From an uncultured Caulobacterales bacterium (GTDB taxonomy: Bacteria; Pseudomonadota; Alphaproteobacteria; Caulobacterales; Maricaulaceae), in the NCBI GenBank assembly GCA_938003545.1, contig CALKXY010000041.1:1-58270 (forward strand): a DNA stretch of 58,270 nt, in the 5' to 3' direction. Position 1 is the first letter of the stretch. The number at the start of each line of letters is the position of its first letter. Of the stretch, positions 36,444 to 44,716 are shown piece after piece. A program made the position numbers and the translations under genes. The notes beneath the pieces were generated by a model. That model was not told the DNA's origin, ran no database searches, and saw only the letters and a program-made list of their open reading frames with translations.

Positions 36444-37204
36444 AGCTCGGGCTTCTGGCACTTGCATTTGCAGTGACGGCTCTTCTCTACGCTAGCGTAG
36501 GTTTTGGAGGCGGGTCAACCTACACGGCTTTGCTCGTCGCCAGTGGCGCAGACTATCGGATCATTCCCCTAGTCGCGCTGACCTGCAACGTCATCGTCGT
36601 TTCTGGGAACTCCGCCAGATATGCAAAACAACGCCTTGTCGAATGGCGAAAGCTATTCCCCTTAATCGCCTTATCAATACCTGCGGCATGGATCGGCGGG
36701 CAACTCGACGTCTCTGAAACTGTTTTCATCGGCCTCCTCTGGATCGCCTTATTACTAGCTGGACTGAGGCTCCTTACAGCAAAACCTGTTATCGACACAG
36801 TGAAATATCGCACCACTCCGATATGGCAAAGCCTGGGCCTGGGGGCCGCGATCGGTTTTTACTCTGGATTGGTTGGCATTGGCGGCGGCATATTCCTCGC
36901 GCCAATTTTACATTTTAGGCGTTGGGGCAGCGCAAAAGCCATCGCAGCCGCTTGCAGTGTCTTCATTCTTGTAAATTCTATTGCCGGCCTCGCAGGACAA
37001 TGGACAAAATTGGCATCGACGGCGCAGCTATCAGAGGCCCTAACATATTGGCCTATCCTACCCGCGGTTCTGATTGGCGGTTTCATTGGCAATCGTTTTG
37101 GCGTCTTCAAACTCACCCAACACGTCGTCAAACGGTTAACAGCCATACTCATCTTGGTCGTGGCCGCACGCCTTGCACTCAAGTGGGTTAGTTTGATTTT
37201 TTGA
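36437..37204 (+). CDS. TauE/SafE-family membrane permease
   Basis: 255 residues with about eight hydrophobic helices and the duplicated TauE/SafE signature: YASVGFGGGSTYTALL near 19-34 and YSGLVGIGGGIFLAPIL near 142-158. The family exports sulfite, sulfoacetate or related anions, or imports small organic acids. Translated from a start that overlaps moeA by 7 bp, so co-expressed with molybdenum cofactor synthesis; a link to a molybdenum sulfite oxidase or other Mo enzyme is plausible but the substrate is inferred. Confidence 0.88.
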   Translation: MVKLGLLALAFAVTALLYASVGFGGGSTYTALLVASGADYRIIPLVALTCNVIVVSGNSARYAKQRLVEWRKLFPLIALSIPAAWIGGQLDVSETVFIGLLWIALLLAGLRLLTAKPVIDTVKYRTTPIWQSLGLGAAIGFYSGLVGIGGGIFLAPILHFRRWGSAKAIAAACSVFILVNSIAGLAGQWTKLASTAQLSEALTYWPILPAVLIGGFIGNRFGVFKLTQHVVKRLTAILILVVAARLALKWVSLIF

Positions 37205-37218
37205 AAAGAACACAAACT

Positions 37219-37243
37219 TCAAACTCAAAACCCCTAAGTTTGA
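37219..37243 (+). terminator. Weak hairpin after the TauE gene
   Basis: TCAAACT (37219-37225) pairs with AGTTTGA (37237-37243) across an 11-nt loop, 14 bp past the stop. Downstream is A+T-rich but without a T-run. Confidence 0.3.
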
Positions 37244-37285
37244 TATTCAATAAAATACTGAAAACAGGGACTTATATCAGGGTAA

Positions 37286-37376
37286 TGGCGGAGACGAAGG
37301 GATTCGAACCCTCGATGGGCTTATGACCCATACTCCCTTAGCAGGGGAGCGCCTTCGACCACTCGGCCACGTCTCC
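37286..37376 (-). tRNA. tRNA-Ser (anticodon GCU)
   Basis: Read on the minus strand, a 91-nt tRNA begins GGAGACG at 37376 and ends CGTCTCC-G-CCA at 37286, with an encoded CCA. The D-arm has GGCCGAGTGGTC, the anticodon loop CTGCTAA gives anticodon GCT (codons AGC/AGU), a long variable arm (TATGGGTCATAAGCCCATC) marks a class II serine tRNA, and the T-arm has GGTTCGAATCC. Confidence 0.97.
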
Positions 37377-37599
37377 GAGCGGGGACCTAGCGATTCCGCG
37401 AGAGTCTCGCAAGCCCTAATCAGCCGCATTACAGTTCTTCTTTTGATTTCCGTTTCATTAACCCTGTTTCGCGGCGGTTTGCCCCAGTCAAGGACAGTTC
37501 AACCCATCAGGCCCAAGAGCTGCATCTGTAAAATTATGTCCGTTGTTTACGGGATATTTGGATCAAGCGTGTAACCGTTTGAAAAAACAGGTGAGTGGA

Positions 37600-39219
37600 A
37601 TGCCAATACAAAAGAAAAAGAGTGCGGCCTTGCCATTGCACCAACAAAATGTCGTATCTGAACGTCCTTCTGCGCGTCAGGGCGACGAGAAGCGTGGATC
37701 TGCGGATACGCGTTTGGATGCATTTGCTCAAAAAGTGCGGCCCGAGCCAGCAGCGCGTCCAAAAGTTGATCGTCGCCGCAAACGTTTGACAGTCGCGGAT
37801 ATTACAGTCCCAAAACGCCAAGTAAACATGAACGCCGTCCGGTTTGGTTTGCGAAGCCTAGACGTTATTCTTGTCTTTGCGATCATAGTCCTTGGGATTT
37901 GGAACGGATATGACGGTATAAACAATCGAGGTGTCGCCGCACCGATTGTAGCCTCTGTGCTTGGCTCCGTTATTTTCTTCGCAGCTCTATTTATCTCCAA
38001 TGCATATCGCTTCAACGCGACAGAAAATTGGACGTCACATGCAAAAACAGTCGCAATAGCCAGTTTCGCAGCCTTGGGTGTATGGCTAACGGTCGCCTTA
38101 ATTGTTCGGCCAGAGACCTTTCTACCGGATGCCCTTGCAAAAGCTGGACTTGGCGCGATTGCACTTTTGATCGTCCTCCATAGTTTTTATCACTTTCAGG
38201 TTCGACGCATGCACATGCGTGGCGCTTTGGCCCCCACGATCATAATGTTAGGCGCAACAGAAAGTGCGCGCCGCATCATTGAAGAAAATGCCAAGTCGAA
38301 AGAATTGAATATCCTCGGCATTTTTGATGACCGCATGGCCCGCGCGCCGCATAATATACATGGTGTGCCCGTTGTTGGTACAGTTGAAGACCTCTTGAGT
38401 TGGGACGCCCTGCCCTATGTGAACCGCATTGTCGTGACATTGCCGTCCATGGCCAACAAACGGAAAGAAGACTTCGTCAACCGCGTCAGATTACTACCAA
38501 ATCGTATCGCCTTTGTTGTCGACGAATTTGAAACACTGAATCACGTCCAACAACGTGTATCTGAAATTGCCGAGATCAGCCTGCGAGATGTGACAGGCAA
38601 CCCTAAATCAGGTCGTCATACGGCTCTTAAACGTCTTATGGATATTGGCATTTCCGCAACGGCGCTTGTCCTTGGCGCACCATTCCTAGCGGCCATTGCG
38701 GTCTATATTCGTCTCGATAGCCCGGGGCCGGCTTTGTTCAAGCAACCGCGTCACGGATTTAACAATCGTGTCTTCGATGTTTATAAATTTCGATCCATGC
38801 GCAACGACACGGCGGACCTAAAAGCTGAACAACAAACCGTGGCAGGAGACGCTCGCGTCACGAAAATTGGTCGGCTCATTCGAAAAACATCAATTGATGA
38901 GCTGCCGCAACTTCTCAACGTGCTTAAGGGGGAAATGTCCCTTGTTGGACCTCGGCCACATGCTGTTGGTATGAAGACCCAAGGTAAGGAGAGCATCGAG
39001 CTCGTCGCAGAATATGCGCATCGTCATAAGGTCAAGCCAGGTATGACAGGCTGGGCACAAATCAACGGCTCACGCGGACCACTTCATAACGCGGATGACG
39101 TCGCGGAACGTGTACGTTTGGATGTTGAATATATTGAACAATCCAATGTTATTTGGGACCTCTATATCATGCTAAAAACCTTGCCTGTTCTGCTCGGCGA
39201 CAGAAGTAATGTGCGGTAG
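37600..39219 (+). CDS. hfsE: Holdfast-type initiating glycosylphosphotransferase
   Basis: 539 residues from the ATG at 37600; the frame runs 57 bp further to a TTG but a GTGAGTGG Shine-Dalgarno-like element supports the ATG. A basic cytoplasmic N-terminus (about 1-75) precedes four or five helices (about 80-190), a Rossmann-like CoA-binding-3 domain (about 200-300) and the bacterial sugar transferase domain (about 345-535) with KRLMD, KFRSM, KTSIDELPQLLNVLKGEMSLVGPRPH-type motifs (SIDELPQLLNVL, VGPRPH). It moves a sugar-phosphate onto undecaprenyl phosphate to begin the repeat unit. Gene order with flippase, GT2 and deacetylase matches Caulobacter hfsE. Confidence 0.85.
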   Translation: MPIQKKKSAALPLHQQNVVSERPSARQGDEKRGSADTRLDAFAQKVRPEPAARPKVDRRRKRLTVADITVPKRQVNMNAVRFGLRSLDVILVFAIIVLGIWNGYDGINNRGVAAPIVASVLGSVIFFAALFISNAYRFNATENWTSHAKTVAIASFAALGVWLTVALIVRPETFLPDALAKAGLGAIALLIVLHSFYHFQVRRMHMRGALAPTIIMLGATESARRIIEENAKSKELNILGIFDDRMARAPHNIHGVPVVGTVEDLLSWDALPYVNRIVVTLPSMANKRKEDFVNRVRLLPNRIAFVVDEFETLNHVQQRVSEIAEISLRDVTGNPKSGRHTALKRLMDIGISATALVLGAPFLAAIAVYIRLDSPGPALFKQPRHGFNNRVFDVYKFRSMRNDTADLKAEQQTVAGDARVTKIGRLIRKTSIDELPQLLNVLKGEMSLVGPRPHAVGMKTQGKESIELVAEYAHRHKVKPGMTGWAQINGSRGPLHNADDVAERVRLDVEYIEQSNVIWDLYIMLKTLPVLLGDRSNVR

Positions 39220-39224
39220 TTAGC

Positions 39225-40694
39225 GTGTTGGGTAAATCCATACTCGCCTATTTGCCTGTTAATCTGGCAAATGTGGTCACGGCCTTCGGCACGATTGTCG
39301 TTTTGACTCGAATTCTCGAACCTGCAGAATTCGGGCTCTACGCTGTGGCTATGATCACGATGCAATTTGTGCACATGGCTTTGTTCACATGGATGGAAGC
39401 GGCCATGGCCCGCTTTCAGGCCCGCGCAGAGCGCGAAGGTGATATGGCGTCTCACCTTAAGACACTCTATCAGCTAGGCCTGCTGACGAGCGTCATAGTA
39501 TTCCCGCTTATCATAATATGCCTCGTTCTTTTGCCTCTCGGCAAGGATATGACATCCGTCCTCATTTTTGCTCTGAGTTCAACCTGTTTACAGGTTATTT
39601 TAAATCTGGGACTAGAGGCGCATAAGGCGGCACATAGGATAAAACGGTATTCCATTACCTATTCAACGCACACTCTGATTAGTTTTACACTCGGTATTCT
39701 ATTCATTTTCGTTACGCCCCTTCGTGCGTCAGCTCCCTTCCTCGGCATTATAGTCGGCCTTTTGATTGTTGGCGGGATCGATCTGTTTTTCTTGCTACGA
39801 CAGATGCGCGGCGGTAAATTTCAACCTGCAAAGGCCAAAGTCTATTTTACGTATGGCGCGCCGCTTTGCTTAGGTTTGCTTCTCTCATACGCCCTGAATT
39901 CAGCGGATGTCTATTTGATCACTGGCATCATGGGTGCAGCGTCTGCGGGCGAATATAATGCAGGATATAACCTTGCCAATCGCAGCCTAGAAATTCTGTT
40001 CGTGTGGGTCGCTATGGCTGTGACTCCTGTTGCCATTACGGCGATGGAAGAACAGGGCACGGAAGGCTCACGTGACATTTTGAAAACTTATGGTGCGACC
40101 CTACTTTGGATCGCGGTTCCAGCGGCGACAGGTATCGCATTGGTGTCAAAAGATGCAGGCTTTATTTTAGGCGAAGGCCTGCGTGATGGCGCTGTATCTG
40201 TTATGCCTTGGATTGCATTTGCCGGCCTCCTCAATGGGTTCATGACCTATTACGTCCACAGAGCCTTTATGTTGTCAGGCCAGACACAAAAATACGTATG
40301 GGCGCTGGTCCTGCCAGTCCTCTTAAACCTAGGGTTAAATGTAGTTCTCATCCCGATTTATGGGTTGATGGGAGCAGTCTGGGCGACAATCGTTTCCTAT
40401 GCTTTAGCGATTGTCATTGCGACCATTCTAGCTCGACAAGACTACCCTTTGCCCTTGCCGTTGCGGGCCGCCATCGAAATCGCGGGTTGTAGTGCATTAA
40501 TGGCCATCGCCGTCAGGCTTCTACCGCTAGACAATATGACACCCGGAATTATTACCCTCATCTTAAAAGCAAGCGTAGGCATTGTCGTTTATTTGCTCGC
40601 CTGTTTAGCTGTAAATGCAGCGGATTGCCGGACATTCATTCGCGACCTGCGAAACCGTGTGAAGACGCCTAACGTGCCAGAGCCAGCAGAATGA
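39225..40694 (+). CDS. hfsF: Polysaccharide flippase (Wzx-like)
   Basis: 489 residues, 12-14 hydrophobic helices of the MATE/MVF polysaccharide-transporter type, starting at a GTG 5 bp after hfsE. Segments such as ILAYLPVNLANVVTAFGTIVVLTRILEPAEFGLYAV at the N-terminus (residues about 6-41) are typical of Wzx flippases. It should flip the undecaprenyl-linked repeat unit to the periplasm. Position between the initiating transferase and a GT2/deacetylase pair matches hfsF of the holdfast locus. Overlaps the next gene by 4 bp (ATGA). Confidence 0.85.
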   Translation: MLGKSILAYLPVNLANVVTAFGTIVVLTRILEPAEFGLYAVAMITMQFVHMALFTWMEAAMARFQARAEREGDMASHLKTLYQLGLLTSVIVFPLIIICLVLLPLGKDMTSVLIFALSSTCLQVILNLGLEAHKAAHRIKRYSITYSTHTLISFTLGILFIFVTPLRASAPFLGIIVGLLIVGGIDLFFLLRQMRGGKFQPAKAKVYFTYGAPLCLGLLLSYALNSADVYLITGIMGAASAGEYNAGYNLANRSLEILFVWVAMAVTPVAITAMEEQGTEGSRDILKTYGATLLWIAVPAATGIALVSKDAGFILGEGLRDGAVSVMPWIAFAGLLNGFMTYYVHRAFMLSGQTQKYVWALVLPVLLNLGLNVVLIPIYGLMGAVWATIVSYALAIVIATILARQDYPLPLPLRAAIEIAGCSALMAIAVRLLPLDNMTPGIITLILKASVGIVVYLLACLAVNAADCRTFIRDLRNRVKTPNVPEPAE

Positions 40695-41620
40695 CAGCTC
40701 TATACACAGATAGCCCAAGCTATACGACCACGTGGCCCGCATTATCCGTGCTCGTCCCTTTTTTTCGAGACGACGCGGCGGCGCTGCTGCAGGCGCTTGA
40801 TTTAGAGGCTACCGACGCACCCGTCGAAATCCTTATTTACGACGACGGAACAGGGGATACAGAGCTTACAGAGCGTATTGCCGAAACAGTTGGGCATGCA
40901 CAGCGCCCAATGAGGCTGATAACCAATCCAAAAAACCAAGGCCGCTCCGCTGCGCGCAATGCCCTGTTCGAAGCGGCACGCGCGGAATGGGTTCTATTTT
41001 TGGATGCGGATATGTTGCCAGCCAAAACGGACTTTCTACAAACATATCTAACGCTTATCAAAGAGGCCAATGCCGATGTGATTTTTGGCGGCTTCAAAGT
41101 CGAACCAACTTCAGAAAATGCTGACCTGAATTTACATCGTGCGCTGTCCGAAGTTTCGGATTGCTTAAGTCTCTCCGCGCGGCAAGCGGCAGGTCCGCAA
41201 TATGTGGCATCTTCTAATCTGTGCGTGCGCAGTGATGTTCTGATCGCACAGCCGTTTGACGCAGGTTTCTCTGGCTGGGGGTGGGAAGACAGTGAATGGG
41301 CCGCACGCGTGACCAAACAGTTCACATTACTGCATGCCGATAATCCAGCCCTTCACTTGGGCCTGGAAACAACGGACACTTTGCTGCGGCGCTTTGCGAC
41401 ATCAGGCGCAAATTATCGTAGATTTACGGAGGCTCATCCTGATCTCGCAACACAGTTGTCGCTTTATAAGATTTCGAAAAAACTTGGCCGCTTGCCTGGT
41501 CAATCTGCAATGCGCCCAATTTTAAAAACCGTTATTAAAGTCAACGCCCTACCCATAGGTGCACGCCTTACCGCACTTAAGCTCTGGCGCGCCTCGCATT
41601 ATGCGGAGGCCTTGTCGTGA
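40691..41620 (+). CDS. hfsG: Family 2 glycosyltransferase
   Basis: 309 residues, GT-A fold: SVLVPFFRDDAAALLQAL near 18-35, EILIYDDGTGD (about 47-57), NQGRSAARNALFEAARAEWVLFLDADML near 79-106 with the nucleotide-sugar/metal DxD (LDAD), and a C-terminal catalytic region with GWGWEDSEWAARV. Cytoplasmic enzyme adding sugars to the lipid-linked holdfast repeat. Placement directly before a polysaccharide deacetylase gene, to which it is coupled by a GTGA overlap, is the hfsG-hfsH arrangement. Confidence 0.82.
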   Translation: MTALYTDSPSYTTTWPALSVLVPFFRDDAAALLQALDLEATDAPVEILIYDDGTGDTELTERIAETVGHAQRPMRLITNPKNQGRSAARNALFEAARAEWVLFLDADMLPAKTDFLQTYLTLIKEANADVIFGGFKVEPTSENADLNLHRALSEVSDCLSLSARQAAGPQYVASSNLCVRSDVLIAQPFDAGFSGWGWEDSEWAARVTKQFTLLHADNPALHLGLETTDTLLRRFATSGANYRRFTEAHPDLATQLSLYKISKKLGRLPGQSAMRPILKTVIKVNALPIGARLTALKLWRASHYAEALS

Positions 41621-42360
41621 AATCACTGACCCGAATTTTCAAACGGCGGATGTCGCGCTTTGTCGAAAAATCGATACTGCCGACACCGGCAGAATCCATT
41701 GTCACATTCAGTTTCGACGATTGTCCCTTGTCGGCTATAGAAACGGGTTTACCTATGCTGGAAGCAGAAGGATGGAGAGCGACAATTTATGTCGCCTGCG
41801 GCCTGTGCGAAATAGACAATCACCTTGGTCCGCATATGTCCCTAGATGATGTCGCGGCGGTTCATGCGCGCGGGCATGAGATCGCAGATCATACGTTTTC
41901 ACATCTCAATATAATGGATGTAAGCGCGGATGCATTCCTTGCAAATATTGAAAAAAATCAGAAAATTTTGATGGGCTTAGGGCTGCCAGCTAGCCGTCAT
42001 TTCGCTTATCCCTATGGCGAGGTCACCCCAGCCCTCAAACGCGCTCTACGCAAACGATTCAAGACACTGCGCGGCGTTATCTCTCCCGCGTCTACCGCAC
42101 AGGACGCCAACCTTATGAATGCGATGCGTTTATATTCAGACGGCACAATAGACGACGCGATGACCCATATCGAAACGCTCTCACAGGCTCCGCAATGGTT
42201 ACATTTTTTCACACATGATGTCCGAGACGCCCCCAGCGAATATGGATGCACACCCAAAAACTTACAACGTATCATAGACGCCGTTAGAACAAGCGGAGCG
42301 CAGGTCATGACTGTCGACCAAGCCTATTCGCATTTACGGCAACGGGAACCTCTCTCATGA
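41617..42360 (+). CDS. hfsH: Polysaccharide deacetylase
   Basis: 247 residues with a GTG start. NodB/CE4 fold: VTFSFDDCPLS near 28-38 with the catalytic-base/metal Asp pair FDD, RGHEIADHTFSHLNI near 86-100 with the H-x3/4-H metal site, and SRHFAYPYGEVTPALKRALRKRF near 128-150. No signal peptide, so cytoplasmic, like HfsH, which deacetylates N-acetylglucosamine residues of the holdfast polymer and gives it cohesion and surface anchoring. Coupled to hfsG and to the next glycosyltransferase by 4-bp overlaps. Confidence 0.85.
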   Translation: MKSLTRIFKRRMSRFVEKSILPTPAESIVTFSFDDCPLSAIETGLPMLEAEGWRATIYVACGLCEIDNHLGPHMSLDDVAAVHARGHEIADHTFSHLNIMDVSADAFLANIEKNQKILMGLGLPASRHFAYPYGEVTPALKRALRKRFKTLRGVISPASTAQDANLMNAMRLYSDGTIDDAMTHIETLSQAPQWLHFFTHDVRDAPSEYGCTPKNLQRIIDAVRTSGAQVMTVDQAYSHLRQREPLS

Positions 42361-43280
42361 GCTTGAATGACACACTAATATCTATCGTCATCCCGACCTA
42401 TAAGCGGCCAGCCGCATTAATACGCTTGCTCAAGAGTATTGATGGATCGCGCGTCGAAGGATTCGACGTTGAAATCGTTGTTGCTGATAACGATCCTTTG
42501 GCGAGTGCTCATGATGTTATGACCGATTTCATCAAAACCAGTCAGTCCCCGATCACCCATATTCATGTTCCAGAACCGGGCGTTTCAAATGCACGCAATG
42601 GCGCGCTACACGCAGCCAAGGGACGTTATATTTTGTTTATCGATGACGATATGGAAGCCGATTTGAGTTGGGCACAGACTTTGGCACATTGCGCGATGGC
42701 TTTGGATGCAACGCTCGCATTCGGTCCTGCCGTTGCGGTTATGCCAGAACAAGATCACCCTCTTTTCGATTACATGCAGCCTCTTTTCTGTCGCGTGCGA
42801 GACTATGAAACGGGCTTGATTGATGAGGGCATTGCCACGGGAAACTGTTTTTTGGACCGCGGTAAAGAGAGCCTTCCAAGTCCTGTATTCGACCCTGCTC
42901 TCAATCAGAGCGGCGGCGAAGATGATGCGTTGTTTGATCATTTGATGAACCAAGGTGCAAAGGTAGCTTGGATTAAAGCGGCCACAACTCTGGAACACGT
43001 GCCCGAGAGCCGCGCGACTTTAAGCTATGTCTGGCGACGAAATTTCGCCTGGGGACAGGGCCCGACACAACATGAAGCAGATAAAGGTTTGCGCGGAATT
43101 CCAGGCATATTTAAGTGGATGATTGTCGGCCTATTTCAAGCCATCGTCTATGCAATCTTATGGAGCGCCACAAAACTATTTAGACACCCAAAAGCTGTTC
43201 ACCATTTAGGCCGCATTGCACAAGGCGTCGGCAAAGTATTCTGGACTAAACGTCTCTCGCCGAAATTATACGGCGTTTAA
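42357..43280 (+). CDS. Second family 2 glycosyltransferase, HfsL-like position
   Basis: 307 residues, GT-A fold: LISIVIPTYKRPAALIRLLKSIDG near 7-30, EIVVADNDP near 41-49, SNARNGALHAAKGRYILFIDDDME near 79-102 with a DDD metal site, and GGEDDALFDHLM near 186-197. A C-terminal hydrophobic stretch (MIVGLFQAIVYAILW) and basic tail suggest membrane association. It may be the third holdfast glycosyltransferase (HfsL/HfsJ type), but which one cannot be decided from sequence alone. ATGA overlap with hfsH. Confidence 0.75.
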   Translation: MSLNDTLISIVIPTYKRPAALIRLLKSIDGSRVEGFDVEIVVADNDPLASAHDVMTDFIKTSQSPITHIHVPEPGVSNARNGALHAAKGRYILFIDDDMEADLSWAQTLAHCAMALDATLAFGPAVAVMPEQDHPLFDYMQPLFCRVRDYETGLIDEGIATGNCFLDRGKESLPSPVFDPALNQSGGEDDALFDHLMNQGAKVAWIKAATTLEHVPESRATLSYVWRRNFAWGQGPTQHEADKGLRGIPGIFKWMIVGLFQAIVYAILWSATKLFRHPKAVHHLGRIAQGVGKVFWTKRLSPKLYGV

Positions 43281-43337
43281 AATTCACCGCTAACGGCTTT
43301 TATGAAAGCGATGCGCCCCCTTTAGCCCCGCCAGCCC

Positions 43338-44657
43338 TCAGCCCCGCCAGATTCGCATGCGCGCAACAAAGGGAACGGACCCTGGTCGCCAATAAGGTTT
43401 TTCTCGCGCCCAGAGTTTTGATGCCGTTGCCACAAACAAGAACCAAGACAAATCATTTTGTTGCAAAATCGTAGATTCCGAAAGTGAGAACGCCATGAAA
43501 AAGAAGAGTGATAATATCACCCAATAGGTCTCAACACCGCCGTGCTTAATACGGGACAAGGCCATTAAGACCGTCATGAAAAGTAAAAGTCCGAACATGC
43601 AGATGATAACGAAACCTGCTGATAACCACGCATCAAACCACCCATTATGCGCCGTTGGCACAGGCCATTGCAGGATTTCGCGAATTTGATAACTCGGCCC
43701 CAGCGGGTCGATCCAATATACGCCATAGCCGTAACCCAGCCAGAATTTCTCATTTACCGCTTCAATCAGCAGAACCCAAATATCGGTACGACCCGTCAAA
43801 CTTGGATCTTTCCCGATCAAGCCTAAGGCCCAAGCGGGATCGATCAAAAGAACAGATACAATCAAGGTTACGGCGGACACAAAACCAAATACCACAATTA
43901 TGCGCAAAAATGGGAACCTTCGAAAAACTCTCAAACTGATAAAAAGCCCGAGGCAAGCTAGGCTAACAAGAAGGGACGTTTTAGAGGTCGAAAGCAGAAC
44001 AAGCGTAAAACAGAGTACTCCGATCGGCACCCAAAACCATCCGCGTTGTGGCCGCATGGCAAAGGCACACATAACGACAGCAAAGCATTTCGTCATAATT
44101 CCGCCTAGCTGGTTTTTCTCAACAAAGGGGCCACGCCAAGCACCTGGATGAATTTCCTGCATAATCCCACGCGTCGGATTTAAAATGACCAATACAATGG
44201 TAATGAAACATAAAATAAGCGCGACACAGGCAATATGCTGGACCATCTCGTTCCAGTCATATCGCGCGGCAAACGCCAAGCCAGCAAAGGTTGTCATCAA
44301 CAACGCGACCGCACGCCTGAGACTGATCCCTGGATCAATTGACCACATCACACTCAGGCCGCACCAGAGCACACATAAAATGATCAATGGATTAAATGAG
44401 GCTAGTCGAATAATTTTTGGCAACCGAAAAACGGCTAAAAACAAAACCAAGCCATAACTCAAAAGCCAAAGGTTCCGCGCAAATGAACTGTCGGCGCTAT
44501 CTAACTCGGCGGCACTCGAAAACGTCAAGCCAACAACGGCGCCCGAGTAAAAGGTGAGAACAAAAATCCACATGATAGATTCAGTCCAGCGCAGCACTTG
44601 CGCAATCGCAAAATTGCGTTGCTGCAGTTGCGTCTGTGTAAAATCAGTGGCGACCAT
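43338..44657 (-). CDS. O-antigen ligase/polymerase-like protein (HfsC-type)
   Basis: 439 residues, about ten to twelve helices, with the large periplasmic loop and WzyC/O-antigen ligase signature region (ATHNGWFD-like: PTAHNGWFDAWLSAGFV) near 340-360. It should polymerise repeat units in the periplasm. It is convergent with the glycosyltransferase gene (57 bp between stops) and lies just downstream of the HfsA-like gene on the minus strand, 59 bp apart, i.e. in the hfsC position. Confidence 0.8.
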   Translation of the reverse strand: MVATDFTQTQLQQRNFAIAQVLRWTESIMWIFVLTFYSGAVVGLTFSSAAELDSADSSFARNLWLLSYGLVLFLAVFRLPKIIRLASFNPLIILCVLWCGLSVMWSIDPGISLRRAVALLMTTFAGLAFAARYDWNEMVQHIACVALILCFITIVLVILNPTRGIMQEIHPGAWRGPFVEKNQLGGIMTKCFAVVMCAFAMRPQRGWFWVPIGVLCFTLVLLSTSKTSLLVSLACLGLFISLRVFRRFPFLRIIVVFGFVSAVTLIVSVLLIDPAWALGLIGKDPSLTGRTDIWVLLIEAVNEKFWLGYGYGVYWIDPLGPSYQIREILQWPVPTAHNGWFDAWLSAGFVIICMFGLLLFMTVLMALSRIKHGGVETYWVILSLFFFMAFSLSESTILQQNDLSWFLFVATASKLWAREKPYWRPGSVPFVARMRIWRG

Positions 44658-44716
44658 AATTTGGGATGACGTTATTCGCTTAAGAAGCCGTTAACCCTAT
44701 TCACCCGCGCAGTGGG

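Noticed and set aside
44658..44716. Possible missing hfsB remnant between the polymerase and HfsA-like genes
   Set aside because: The gap is only 59 bp and holds no Walker-type or other kinase fragment in any frame.
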